Shown here one piece after another: positions 50,801 through 57,479 of a DNA stretch of 64,000 bases (position 1 is the first letter of the stretch; each line of letters begins with the position of its first letter). Below the pieces are notes generated by a model. The model was not told where the DNA came from and ran no database searches. It saw only the letters and a program-made list of their open reading frames with translations. A program made the position numbers and the translations under genes. The stretch spans positions 18,116,386 through 18,180,385 of the forward strand of contig CM037867.1 in the NCBI GenBank assembly GCA_021292105.1. The letters are read 5' to 3'. This DNA comes from Anadara kagoshimensis. Taxonomy: Eukaryota > Mollusca > Bivalvia > Arcoida > Arcidae.

Positions 50801-53800
50801 GCTAAATCTCGACAGCTTTTCGACAGCTGTTTTCTATCTCTTGACAGCTTTTCTGTCACTAGTTATCCATATGTGAGCCACAAGGCAGCCTAGCTTCGAC
50901 TCATTTTCGTTGTGTTCAGTGTTAAACCTTCGACAGGTCCGTAATGTACACTAAAAATTCAAGATCGCAATTATGCTTGACAGGGACATGGATATATATG
51001 AAGGAACATGGAACAAAATAATCTATAACGGAAATAATTTAACTGAAGTTCTGATTCTATTAATTAAGATAAGCTTATATTTTCTCTAGGACCTACAGTA
51101 CCGACCATGAGCTAACAAAACGGAGGCGAAGTTCGGCTGCCGAGTGAGCGAGGTGTGGATAGCTATTACAAAAAGAACTGACGAGAAATAGGTAACATCT
51201 GCCAAATGCCTGTCGAGAAAAAACTAACGAGCGGCTACGATGAGCTGTCTATTCGGAACCACTTATCTCAGTGTTAAATTTTTGACAGGCCTTTACTGAC
51301 GAAAATAAGTTAGCCAAAGGTCTAATATGTTCAGATAAGCGTAATTATTTCTCCGAGGACCTAGGAGTTGATAGTTTGTCCATGTTTGGGTGTTGCTATA
51401 AATTTCGTCGTAATCCCGATAAGAAAAACTCAAAATTAGCACTTAACCTAGCTAATGATGGCCGAAGGTAGACTTTTAAACCGGGTCAAATCCTTATAAA
51501 CAAATGGAATTTTTTTTTGCAGAATATCTATAGTTATATGTTTGGCAACATTTTTAATGATATTGACAACTCATTCGGTAAAATATATTTTATGGCGTAT
51601 TTTAGAAGCGAATTTTTGAATCATTGCAAAATCCAAAAAAAGTTTTACTAGTCGCACATAACTATGGAATCATGTGTTCCAATACATAAAAAGAACGTCC
51701 TAACTTTCTGACGAAAATTTCCAAAAAGCGTCACAAAATCAATAAGTATTATTTTCGCCTGACGTCCCATATTCAAAATGTTTTATGATAACATTAATAA
51801 TTTCAATAAAAATATTGACAAACTTGTTTTTACGAAAGCTCCTGTCAATGACCGTCGTGTATGTGTTCTTGGTGTTAACTAAAACATTAAAGGAAATACT
51901 AGGAATGCAATGACCGAGTGGTTAAGTTGTCAAAATCCAAACCGCTATGGGTTAGACCCCTGTCGAAGTCAAGAGAAGAGTGGTTTCCCTTGTCAAAATC
52001 TGTCATGTTAAAGGTTATGTGCAACATGTGTAGAATTGTTCTAGCAACTTAAAGGTGGAGATAAACGCGCAGTACTAGTATTACTTAGCAGATTTGCCCC
52101 TCGGTTTCACAATCACGAGAAGTATTTTCCTTATCTAAAATCCGACATTCGTCAATATTTTATTGTAATACAAATAAATTGCTTCAAAATAAGAATATGG
52201 ATGTGTCGTATACCATTTTTCACAATCACTTCCTAACTAATATTTTCATTAACCTAAGTTTGGTATATTTAAAAGCCTTATAAATTTATTAGTATTTAAG
52301 ATAAATGTCATTTTAAAGATCTTTACAATTGTAAAACATTTTTATTTAAGTTTTGTCTAAAATCTTAATTTTTAGTTCCGAAAATGATTTGCCAAATTAA
52401 ATTTATTTCTCTGGTGGAATCCATGTGTTTCACATCATTTGTCATGTTTTCAAATTTTTAAATTTGTATCTGGAAATGTAAATCATGAATTGAGTATATT
52501 TGTGGTCGATACATTAAATTCAACGCTGGTCCAAAGTGGGTGATTTTATAAGCAGCGATTTACTCAATATGTGTTATCTAAACTTCCATTACATCAAACA
52601 TTTTATAAATTTCAAGCTATCATTTATTCAGTTCTACTTTCACATTTTAGCTGCAAATCGCACCCAGCCTTGCGTCCCTTGTAGAAGATCACGTCTTCAA
52701 CTTTTTTACAAGTTTAAAAAGTTTTTAGGATTGTGATTTGAAAATGGACCGCTGTGTTCGTGTTTGATTAATTCACTTAATTACATATTATACCAGTGTT
52801 AATTTTACAGCACTAGATGACCGTTTCGGAATACAATTTCTTATCATAAGTGCTTTAACCAAAATCGCAAAACCAAATTTTGTAAAGGGTTTGAAAAATA
52901 TCCAAAAGACTAATATGTATTTAACCAAATTTAGCTACAGAAATACTTTGCAACAGCGTATACCTTAGTTTTTGTGGAATTTTTAATGTTAACTATCAGC
53001 AAATTTAGAAAATGTAGAAAAAAATATTTTTTTCTGACAATACAAAAGTATTGGCAACTGAGTTAATGATAACCTCGGGGATTCTACCAGCCACCAGCAG
53101 AGATACCGGCCCAGTGGTTTAAATTACATATTACACCAGTATTAATTTTACAGCATTAGACAACCGATTTAGACTAAAAGATAAAGATGCCAAAGTGCAT
53201 GCTTTTACATACATACTACAGTTTCGTATTTGTATCACACCAAACACATTCCACAAACGCCAATGAGTCGGTTTTCTTTATTTTTTATAGAAAAAGTCGT
53301 TTCGATTTTTAATTTATGCTAGATATATTCATAATAAAAACATCCATCAAATGCTTACCGCATGGACCCAATAGTCTATGGTCGCTACATATGAGACTGG
53401 GTTCCTAAATTTACATATTGCAACTATAAAAACTTCTTTTTGGGAAACTGGTCCCGGTTTCACAATCCTTCCTATGATTTTCCCCTAATTTAAATCTGTC
53501 AAATTTTGACAACATTTTAGGGTACTACAATTAAAAAGCTTAAACATATAAATGTTATAAGCCTACAAAATGGCACCTTAAATTCCAGTATATCTTTAAT
53601 ATCAACAAAAGTATTAAAATTTAAAATTGCTAAATTTAAATTAAAGAGAATATTAGCTAAGGGATGATTGTTAGCCTGAGATCTGGTCCTCAACCATAAA
53701 AAAGTAAAACTTCGTTTCGCGCTTACCTCCATAATAGTGGTCGTATAATTTCCTTGCAGTGATTAAAGTTCCCGTACTGATTGCTGCTTTTCCTGGCGGT

Positions 53801-53985
53801 GGATGGTGTTCAAAATACTCTGCAACTGCGTCTAAAATTCCAATTTCTGTTATGTCAGCATGTGTGTAATCGTTTCCACTCAAAAAATTAACATAATGAT
53901 TTGGCAGAAACGAATAAGTTAATCTAAAAAACAAAGTAATCATAAAACATGTCCGGAATTGGTTTAAGTTCAAAATCATGTTCAT
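20438..53985 (-). CDS. VWA7: VWA7-like transmembrane protein (27 reconstructed exons)
   Basis: Homologue of von Willebrand factor A domain-containing protein 7, a secreted or membrane-bound vWA protein of unclear molecular role. I rebuilt 27 exons from GT-AG sites; every junction keeps frame and the total is 3711 nt (1236 residues plus stop). Order: signal peptide; VWA7 N-terminal region; vWA domain with MIDAS DTTRS at residues 342-346; a first Ig-like module; the last vWA exon; a second Ig-like module; a VWA7 C-terminal domain; a Cys-containing block; a transmembrane helix; a short basic tail. Diagnostic matches to the family include [50 protein letters not shown] and VFTDSPPKD. Intron 1 is about 10.7 kb. 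Exon coordinates are in the five entries below. Human VWA7 is about 890 residues; the excess here comes largely from the duplicated module. Confidence 0.9.
20640..21065. repeat. Two fragments of the dispersed GGAAGTGAG family in the last intron
   Basis: 20650-20745 and 20935-21065 both carry ccagrgaagtgagaccgagt, in direct orientation about 290 bp apart. Confidence 0.75.
23865..27350 (-). CDS. VWA7: VWA7-like gene: second Ig-like module
   Basis: Exons 27350-27185, 26564-26485, 25109-24953, 24566-24394 and 23976-23865. The phase pattern (0-1, 1-0, 0-1, 1-0, 0-1) is identical to the last five exons of the first module. The first exon here equals two exons (34709 and 33963) of the first module fused, so one intron was lost or gained after duplication. 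The donor at 27185 is taken as GTAAGT because it fits the phase-1 partner. This copy follows the last vWA exon as in ordinary VWA7 and is probably the ancestral one. Confidence 0.87.
24897..24922. repeat. (AT)n microsatellite
   Basis: About 12 AT units next to the donor of exon 25109-24953. Confidence 0.95.
25240..25500 (+). repeat. Dispersed GGAAGTGAG-family repeat
   Basis: Contains ccagggaagtgagatctggt and ends in agcaatattgtgatggcgat, matching 26081-26345 over about 260 bp. Confidence 0.8.
25966..26345 (+). repeat. Composite dispersed repeat, near full length
   Basis: Joins the two blocks of the family: ttacagcactagacggccgt at 25976 onward, then the ccagggaagtgaggccgggt block. Both blocks occur together again at 29627-30010, 49340-49590 and 52785-53125, so they appear to be one non-autonomous element. 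The superfamily is unknown. Confidence 0.8.
27600..27735 (-). repeat. Dispersed GGAAGTGAG-family fragment
   Basis: Reverse-oriented copy (ccggctttacttctctggtg) in a VWA7-like intron. Confidence 0.7.
27964..28200 (+). mobile_element. tRNA-derived SINE, degenerate
   Basis: Degenerate head with a B-box-like cttcgaattcc, body gtgaggaagcttgtcagttc, and tail ttaactggtacgttaaacat. It shares its 3' half with the SINEs at 54805 and, inverted, 7233. Confidence 0.7.
28548..37244 (-). CDS. VWA7: VWA7-like gene: von Willebrand A domain exons
   Basis: Exons 37244-37044, 36404-36285 and 35436-35269 encode the first two thirds: [12 protein letters not shown] (MIDAS DxTxS, with Arg replacing the usual Gly), VNYVLV-like NYVLVSSND, a [18 protein letters not shown] helix, [13 protein letters not shown] (second metal-site Asp) and [16 protein letters not shown]. 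The last third ([18 protein letters not shown], then AINVIG) is on exon 28681-28548, beyond an intervening six-exon module. Exon 35269 ends in phase 1 and exon 28681 begins with the matching two bases, so the two could be spliced directly (ITG-LRAARA), restoring a contiguous vWA fold. Phases here are all 1 up to the final 28548 (phase 0). Confidence 0.88.
29330..30015. repeat. Inverted pair of composite dispersed repeats
   Basis: 29340-29500 is a minus-oriented and 29627-30010 a plus-oriented copy of the same element. Together they form a large imperfect palindrome around aatcaaatgaggaattgtat. The plus copy continues into the aagcgatgcaaggccggatg block. Confidence 0.8.
30110..30370 (-). repeat. 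Composite dispersed repeat, minus orientation, diverged
   Basis: Contains ccaaagtatacttcctcttg and ggtccaagcaatattaatga, diverged forms of the family markers. Confidence 0.65.
30399..34758 (-). CDS. VWA7: VWA7-like gene: first Ig-like module (duplicated cassette)
   Basis: Exons 34758-34709, 34110-33963, 32885-32809, 32318-32186, 31284-31130 and 30498-30399 (663 nt, 221 codons). They parallel the second module exon by exon: [11 protein letters not shown] with [16 protein letters not shown] with [22 protein letters not shown] with [29 protein letters not shown] with [13 protein letters not shown], and [14 protein letters not shown] with [14 protein letters not shown]. Module ends are phase 1 on both sides, so the whole cassette can be included or skipped without a frameshift. 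It lies between the second and last thirds of the vWA domain, an order that would interrupt the fold if all exons were used. Whether it is constitutive is unknown. Confidence 0.82.
34165..34445 (-). repeat. Composite dispersed repeat, minus orientation
   Basis: A clear copy: aaggaatactccctcatgca, ttggtcctttgggtagcttt, ggtccaagcactactgatga, then cgtctagtgctgtaaaatta. It lies in the intron between the first two exons of the duplicated module. Confidence 0.82.
35470..35530 (-). pseudogene. Decayed duplicate of the 5' half of the third vWA exon
   Basis: Plus-strand gtaaatacatatattttatt, then tggcctgctaactccgccac, mirrors the acceptor half of exon 35436-35269 (gtaaatacatatattttcgt, then ggatctgccaaagccaccgc). 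It sits just upstream of the real exon in gene order. The reading frame is lost. Confidence 0.7.
36820..36945 (-). repeat. Dispersed GGAAGTGAG-family fragment
   Basis: Reverse copy with gccggtctcactttcctggt. Confidence 0.75.
37325..37420 (-). pseudogene. Decayed duplicate of the 5' half of the first vWA exon
   Basis: Plus-strand gtagttgtaataatttctta, then cttttatcaccaattagtgc and ccagttgctggaattgacat, duplicates the acceptor side of exon 37244-37044. The acceptor context survives (ttgctggaattgacatga) but frame and downstream exon sequence do not. Confidence 0.75.
37840..38001. mobile_element. Tc1/mariner-type MITE (CAGTCAAACCTGTC family)
   Basis: 162 bp, ends CAGTCAAACCTGTCTATAAA and its complement ending gggctg, flanked on both sides by TA. 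A second copy is at 59311-59462. No coding capacity. Confidence 0.82.
38129..53985 (-). CDS. VWA7: VWA7-like gene: signal peptide and N-terminal region, exons 1-7
   Basis: Exons: 53985-53727, 43039-42917, 42219-42046, 41497-41434, 40767-40673, 40232-40203, 38320-38129. All junctions are phase 1 except 41434/40767 (phase 2). Exon 1 starts at ATG 53985; a second ATG gives [11 protein letters not shown] just before FLPNHY, which fits a signal peptide cleaved before the conserved F(L/F)PN. A tttgttttttag acceptor-like string inside exon 1 means an upstream signal-peptide exon cannot be excluded. Exon 2 carries [11 protein letters not shown], exon 3 [17 protein letters not shown], exon 4 a CKSC motif, exon 5 [13 protein letters not shown], exon 7 [15 protein letters not shown] then GGINKDS. 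Exon 6 is a 30-bp micro-exon. Confidence 0.88.
39515..39783. mobile_element. Short inverted-repeat element with C-rich/G-rich ends
   Basis: Near the left end aatacccccgctcccaaaa and at the right end ttaagcggggggggggtata form an inverted repeat. The body carries gaaggacggaaggactgacg and gacacacggacggacatccc, motifs common in mollusc repeats. It lies in the intron between exons 40203 and 38320. Confidence 0.65.
40109..40145. repeat. (GATA)n microsatellite
   Basis: About eight gata/agat units followed by degenerate ggat-rich sequence. Confidence 0.95.
42590..42740. repeat. Dispersed-repeat fragment with an (AT)n tract
   Basis: 42590-42690 is a degenerate reverse copy of the GGAAGTGAG family; 42699-42738 is a pure AT run. 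Confidence 0.7.
43882..44165. repeat. Tandem duplication of about 140 bp
   Basis: Two direct copies, each with ttaatgtatatatttatatt, ttgaaattgacctgtgtttt and gatagccatttctt, then ggtgataactaggttttaat. Confidence 0.92.
44233..44455. mobile_element. Tc1/mariner-type MITE, CAGTACAGACCTGTCG family
   Basis: Left end TA-CAGTACAGACCTGTCGAAAG intact; right end ttttcgacaaggcatgcact decayed. Confidence 0.8.
44751..44813. repeat. (AC)n(AT)n compound microsatellite
   Basis: About 14 AC units followed by about 15 AT units; a further (AAT)n run lies at 44985-45010. Confidence 0.95.
45355..45526. repeat. Long imperfect hairpin, about 80-bp arms
   Basis: The left arm (tgtgctatatatagaggatc, through tttaatatgaaatttattaa to aatatgccacgag) pairs with the right arm (cgagtggcatatttaatt, through ttaataaatttcatattaaa to tatatatcacat) around a ttgg loop. 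Probably a foldback element. Confidence 0.88.
46085..46324 (-). mobile_element. tRNA-derived SINE
   Basis: On the minus strand, GGACCTCGGTGGCCGAGTGC gives an A box and GGATCGAATGC a B box about 50 bp on; the tail ends AAGAATCTTGACTTGTCC. It shares the tail type with 7233 and 8976. Confidence 0.78.
46338..46620. repeat. Direct repeat of about 90 bp, copies 195 bp apart
   Basis: 46338-46430 and 46533-46620 share aagataaacgtctcaatttc and aaaacgttgtgggag. The spacer contains a shortened, diverged echo of the SINE head. Confidence 0.85.
46722..46928. mobile_element. Tc1/mariner-type MITE, CAGTACAGACCTGTCG family, TA-flanked
   Basis: Ends CAGTACAGACCTGTC and GACAGGACTG with TA on both sides (46720-46721 and 46929-46930): the clearest boundary definition for the family. 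Confidence 0.88.
47515..47690. mobile_element. Decayed MITE of the CAGTACAGACCTGTCG family
   Basis: Only the right end (ggtaaactttcgacaggtct) and inner gattcggcag are clear. Confidence 0.6.
48543..48606. repeat. (AAAT)n microsatellite
   Basis: About 14 interrupted taaa units grading into (ATTA). Confidence 0.93.
48951..49156. mobile_element. Tc1/mariner-type MITE, opposite orientation
   Basis: Inner order reversed relative to 46722 (gggccgaaatgagctgccga instead of ggcagctcatcggggcc), with ends cacctgtcgaaactttaaca and ttaaactttcgacaggcctg. Confidence 0.85.
49340..49595 (+). repeat. Composite dispersed repeat
   Basis: ttacaacactagacggcagt, then ggaaacccaaaggaccaaaa and caaattaagttgaacgattg; an internal piece is deleted. 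Confidence 0.78.
50225..50360 (-). repeat. Dispersed GGAAGTGAG-family fragment
   Basis: Reverse, diverged copy (aatttcacttatcttggctg). Confidence 0.6.
50390..50560. repeat. Tandem duplication of about 85 bp
   Basis: Two copies of attctctttttg followed by atttcatttgaatg and ttcatgttaa. Confidence 0.88.
50734..50946. mobile_element. Tc1/mariner-type MITE, TA-flanked
   Basis: TA-CAGTACGGACCTATCGAAAG at the left, ttcgacaggtccgtaatg-TA at the right. It lies directly after a short piece of the GGAAGTGAG family (50650-50730). Confidence 0.86.
51097..51298. mobile_element. Tc1/mariner-type MITE, opposite orientation, left end truncated
   Basis: TA-CAGTACCGACC at the left but missing the tcgaaagttt part; right end gtgttaaatttttgacaggc. 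Inner gatgagctgtctattcgg as in 48951. Confidence 0.75.
51905..52080 (+). mobile_element. tRNA-derived SINE (Ser/Leu-like head)
   Basis: aatgaccgagtggttaagtt is a class-II-type A box region; gggttagacccc takes the B box place. The body is unlike the other SINEs here. Confidence 0.6.
52400..52760 (-). repeat. Two reverse fragments of the GGAAGTGAG family
   Basis: 52400-52500 (tttctctggtggaatccatg) and 52640-52760 (cccttgtagaagatcacgtc), about 240 bp apart. Confidence 0.6.
52785..53125 (+). repeat. Composite dispersed repeat
   Basis: acatattataccagtgttaa, then ttacagcactagatgaccgt, through aaatactttgcaacagcgta to the ccagcagagataccggccca block. A second 5' fragment follows at 53125-53170. Confidence 0.8.
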
Positions 53986-54800
53986 TTTGGAAAATAATAA
54001 GTTTTTTCTCCTTCCGTTGTTGTAAAGATGACGGTTCTTTTTTTCTTTTTCACCTCTAATATGTTATTTTCCTTTTTTAATTGTTAAAAGTACACAATTA
54101 AAATTGAAAACCTTGTAATGAAAGTTTAAAATCGTGTAATTGAAACTGTAGTGTTGTAAAATGTAGTCTTAACGTCGAATATATATAAAACAAGTTAAAA
54201 ATCGTTAATAAACAGCTTACACGTGTTGTAAGGTTCCACAACGAAGATGTCAAATGTTAAGCCAACTATTTCATAATCATATATTGTAGGGACCACGTGA
54301 CCATTAATATGTAAAAACAAACAAGTAGAAGAGTAGTTTGATTTCTTATCTATATTTCAAGTGGACCCGGGCGGTTGACTTGGTGATCACGTGGTCTGAA
54401 AATTGATTGGTACGATACGTGTGGCAAGTATCGTGTAATTGCATTTTCATGTCGACATTGTTTAACAAGATTCCCATATTTGAAGTTGGCATTTAAGTGT
54501 GAATAAATGAGGAAAACATTGAAAATAAAGTTATTTTTCTTCACCTAATACATAATTTAAAACCATTTAAAATCATTTTAAAAAGTAAATAATATTCTAA
54601 ATTGTGTCTTAATGTGTCATGAGTCTTTGCGATAAAATTAAAATATTTCTGATAATCTGTAGAATTAATTTAATGGTACTTCCGTGTAATATCGATGAAC
54701 TGAAGATGCTTGTGGTCACATCTTTTAAAAGTATTACTTACGATGTAAATTTTTAATTTTTTTTAAATGATTTGTACATTTTCACCTTGAATACACCGAT
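53986..54800. other. Region upstream of the VWA7-like gene
   Basis: AT-rich with no recognised gene. It should contain the promoter or a 5' UTR exon; I see no convincing TATA or initiator. The frame at 54350-54544 lacks an ATG (it begins GTG) and shows no domain. Confidence 0.5.
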
Positions 54801-54804
54801 TGGT

Positions 54805-55022
54805 TTAAAACGCCGGCTTACGGATCGCAGTAACTCTCACCACTTTGGTTTCAATTCAGCGAGGGTCCAATCTTATAGTGTGAGAACGCTTGTCAATTCG
54901 CTTGCCAAATGTCGGTGGTTTTCTGCGGGGTACGCTGGTTTACGCTACCATCTATAGACTGAACGCCTCGATATAAGTGAAAAAAACTTAACTGGAGCGT
55001 AAAACACCATTACTCCACTCCA
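54805..55022 (+). mobile_element. tRNA-derived SINE, same tail family as 7233
   Basis: Degenerate head (aacgccggcttacggatcgc), body gtgagaacgcttgtcaattc and tail aactggagcgtaaaacacca, then ttactccactcc. Confidence 0.75.
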
Positions 55023-55445
55023 TCTTGAATGGTTAGTTAAACTAGTTTTGTGGTTTTGGTTGAAGTCATTGATTAAGTCGCCCCTTAACAAAGTTTTGAG
55101 AGACTTATTGTTATTGTAGTTTCTAATTTTTTTCTTCCGTAATTTTTTTTGAATTTTCTCAAAGACGCCAAGAGCTACAAATTTGAAACTTATAAATGTA
55201 CAGTTTCAGATGGAATAGACCTGTTGACTTTTATCACTTTCAGCGTTGTCATGGTGACAAATATCAATTATTTGTGGTATAATACATATTATACAGGTGT
55301 TATTTTTTCAATGAATATAATTTTGATTTAAACAGAAAATATCATAAATAGCATATATTTTCAGGATTTTTGACAAAACTTTTCTTTCATTTGCATGTCT
55401 ATATTATTGTAAGTTATATGGGGTGGTTAAATGTCAAATGGTTCT

Positions 55446-55690
55446 GGACTACTACGGTAGCTCAGATTTTAGAGTGCTCACTGCGTACATGTATATGATA
55501 GTTGTGGCTCGAACACTTACCGGATCTGAATAGAACAAAAAAGACCCCAGAGTCGATTTACTGTGTCACGGTAGACATAACTTTTCTGCACATTGACCTG
55601 ATTTAGGGTCGGACCTGACCTGGATAGAACGCGATACCTTCTAAACTCTAGGCGAGTACTTTACTCAATGAGCTACCCAGACCGTTCCAT
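55446..55690. mobile_element. Pair of tRNA-like SINE heads in opposite orientation
   Basis: Plus-strand ctacggtagctcagatttta (A box GTAGCTCAGA) near 55460, and minus-strand GGTCTGGGTAGCTCATTGAG near 55682. Both lack acceptor stems. Probably two SINE insertions facing each other. Confidence 0.65.
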
Positions 55691-55821
55691 TATATATTGT
55701 ATGGTCTGCTACTTACAGAATGGAGTTGAGTGTAGAGTAATGGTAGAGATTTTCATTTTTGTCAATGCATTTAGTTCTAGGATGTTGAGAAAAAAGGACT
55801 TATAGGAGGAAACTGTTGACC

Positions 55822-55951
55822 CTCGTCAAGCTAACAAGCGAATTATATATTCACACTGGTCTGTACGAGTCGGTTTAGAACCTAAGCAATGAGAGACACT
55901 GTGGTCCGTAAGTTCGCGTTTTAGAACATCCGGGCACCAAGCCCCTACCTG
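55822..55951 (-). mobile_element. tRNA-derived SINE fragment
   Basis: On the minus strand GGTGCCCGGATGTTCTAAAA near 55938, then a mutated B box GGTTCTAAACC. It resembles the head of the copy at 8976. Confidence 0.68.
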
Positions 55952-56141
55952 CTACTTTCGAAAATATCCTTCCTGCTAAAAAAACTTACATAATGCATAG
56001 TCGGATAATATGTAATCCACATATTAAAACCATAAATTTAAAACAGAAAGTTTTTCTTGTTTCCGGTGCGAACTCGACCTTCAAATTAATTAATTTTACT
56101 ATTGAGGAAGCTTTTCAATATATAATAATATAACAATTGAA

Positions 56142-56374
56142 AGTACCATTCTGTCGCAAGTTTAACACTGATCTTAAGGATTGGTGTCAAATCGGCATCT
56201 CATCTCCGCCCCTCTTTAGCTAGTCTATAAATCGACAGCTTTTTCGGTAGCTGTTGAATACTTGTCTGCAGTTTATTGGCCGTTAAATTTAGTTATACAT
56301 ATTTCCTCAACCCGACAGCCTTGCTTGACTTCTTTTCGTTAGCTCAATGTTAAACTTTCAACAGGCCTATACTG
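56142..56374. mobile_element. Tc1/mariner-type MITE, CAGTACAGACCTGTCG family
   Basis: Diverged ends ctgtcgcaagtttaacac and gttaaactttcaacaggcct; inner aaatcggcatctcatctccg. Confidence 0.78.
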
Positions 56375-56554
56375 TGTACACACAATCGATGAGTAAAGCT
56401 TTATCAGCAGTGTTAAATCACAAGGAAGTCCGCATTCATAATTATTATTAATATAAAATATTTTTATTTACAAACAATCTACATCATTGGTTAATTAATG
56501 TTATGATTACTCGGTGTTAAACGTTATTAAAAACGTTCATCATAATATTTTCTG

Positions 56555-56890
56555 TTTAGTAATGAAACGATTTTTCCTTTTGTTACAGAAAAAATAAAGA
56601 ATTTTACATTTTGCACAAAGAATAATTCGCGTTTTTGCTATGCTAGATGTTATTTTCAGTTTACTATTGAAATGACTTTTTTTTCATTTTATGATTGATA
56701 AAAGATCTGACATTTGGCACAATGCAAACTTCGCGTATTTGCAACGCTAGATGGTATTTTCAGTTTACTGAATTGAAATCATGTTTTTTTCCAGTTTTGG
56801 AAAAATATAAGAATTTTGCGTTTTGCAAGCTGAATGATTTGAGTATTTGCAACGCGGGAATTTTTTTATTTTACTATAGAAATGAAATAA
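56555..56890. repeat. Degenerate tandem repeat, three copies of about 115 bp
   Basis: Each unit contains a form of gcgtntttgcaacgctagat followed by ttttcagtttact and an attttgcgttttgca-like string. Confidence 0.78.
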
Positions 56891-57119
56891 ATTCGATAAG
56901 TGAATGATATTACGTCTCCAAAATATCAATTCTTTCATTTTTTCATAAAGACAATTTATTTTCATTTGTTATAATTCACCACATAGTTTTTTTTAACTAT
57001 TAAGCAGACTAATCTTTACTTTTAAAACCCCACCAAGAACAAGAAATCAGTTGAGAAAGAGATGAAGGAACAGGGATGGACTTGAGGCATAATACAGCAA
57101 ATGGCAGCCAACAGACAGA

Positions 57120-57476
57120 GTGAGTGAGTGAGTAATGGGGTTTAACGTCCCAGTCAAGAATATTTCACTTATATCGAGACGTCGCCAGCTATAGGCGAAA
57201 GTGTAGAAATTTTGCCTGTGCGTTGCGCTTATGGCATTATACAACAAGGTTCTTTATCGTGCCAAGCCCACCGTGACACGGGACCTCGTTTATTTTAAGT
57301 CCCCATCCGAAAGAACCGTGACTTTCATTTCGTAACGCCGAGTGCTTGGCGAAAGAACAGTCACTACCCACTTTAAAGTCTTGGGTCAGACCCGGCCGGG
57401 GATCGAACCCACGACCTCCCACATACGGAGCGAGCACTCTACCAACTGAGCTACCGCAGTGGTCTGCCAACAGACA
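57120..57476 (-). mobile_element. tRNA-derived SINE, full head and long body
   Basis: On the minus strand the head reads GGTAGCTCAGTTGGTAGAGT (A box) with an intact B box GGTTCGATCCC about 40 bp on. The body follows (ttctttcgccaagcactcgg), then cgaggtcccgtgtcacggtg, ending near cttgactgggacgttaaacc at 57130. It is about 350 bp and the best preserved SINE in the window. The conserved central block may be one of the shared metazoan SINE domains. Confidence 0.85.
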
Positions 57477-57479
57477 GAG

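Larger units (their letters stand above)
43040..53726 (-). other. Intron 1 of the VWA7-like gene, about 10.7 kb
   Basis: No further in-frame exon was recognised between the exon 1 donor (GTAAGC at 53726) and the exon 2 acceptor (ttttattccag at 43040). The content is almost entirely repeats: MITEs, a SINE, a long hairpin, tandem duplications and microsatellites, listed separately. Notable low-complexity runs are poly-T/poly-G at 42830-42855 (just outside, next intron) and 43550-43620. Confidence 0.7.

Noticed and set aside
57380-57476. Possible functional tRNA gene on the minus strand
   Set aside because: A and B boxes are excellent, but no 7-bp acceptor stem closes the fold and a long SINE body follows.
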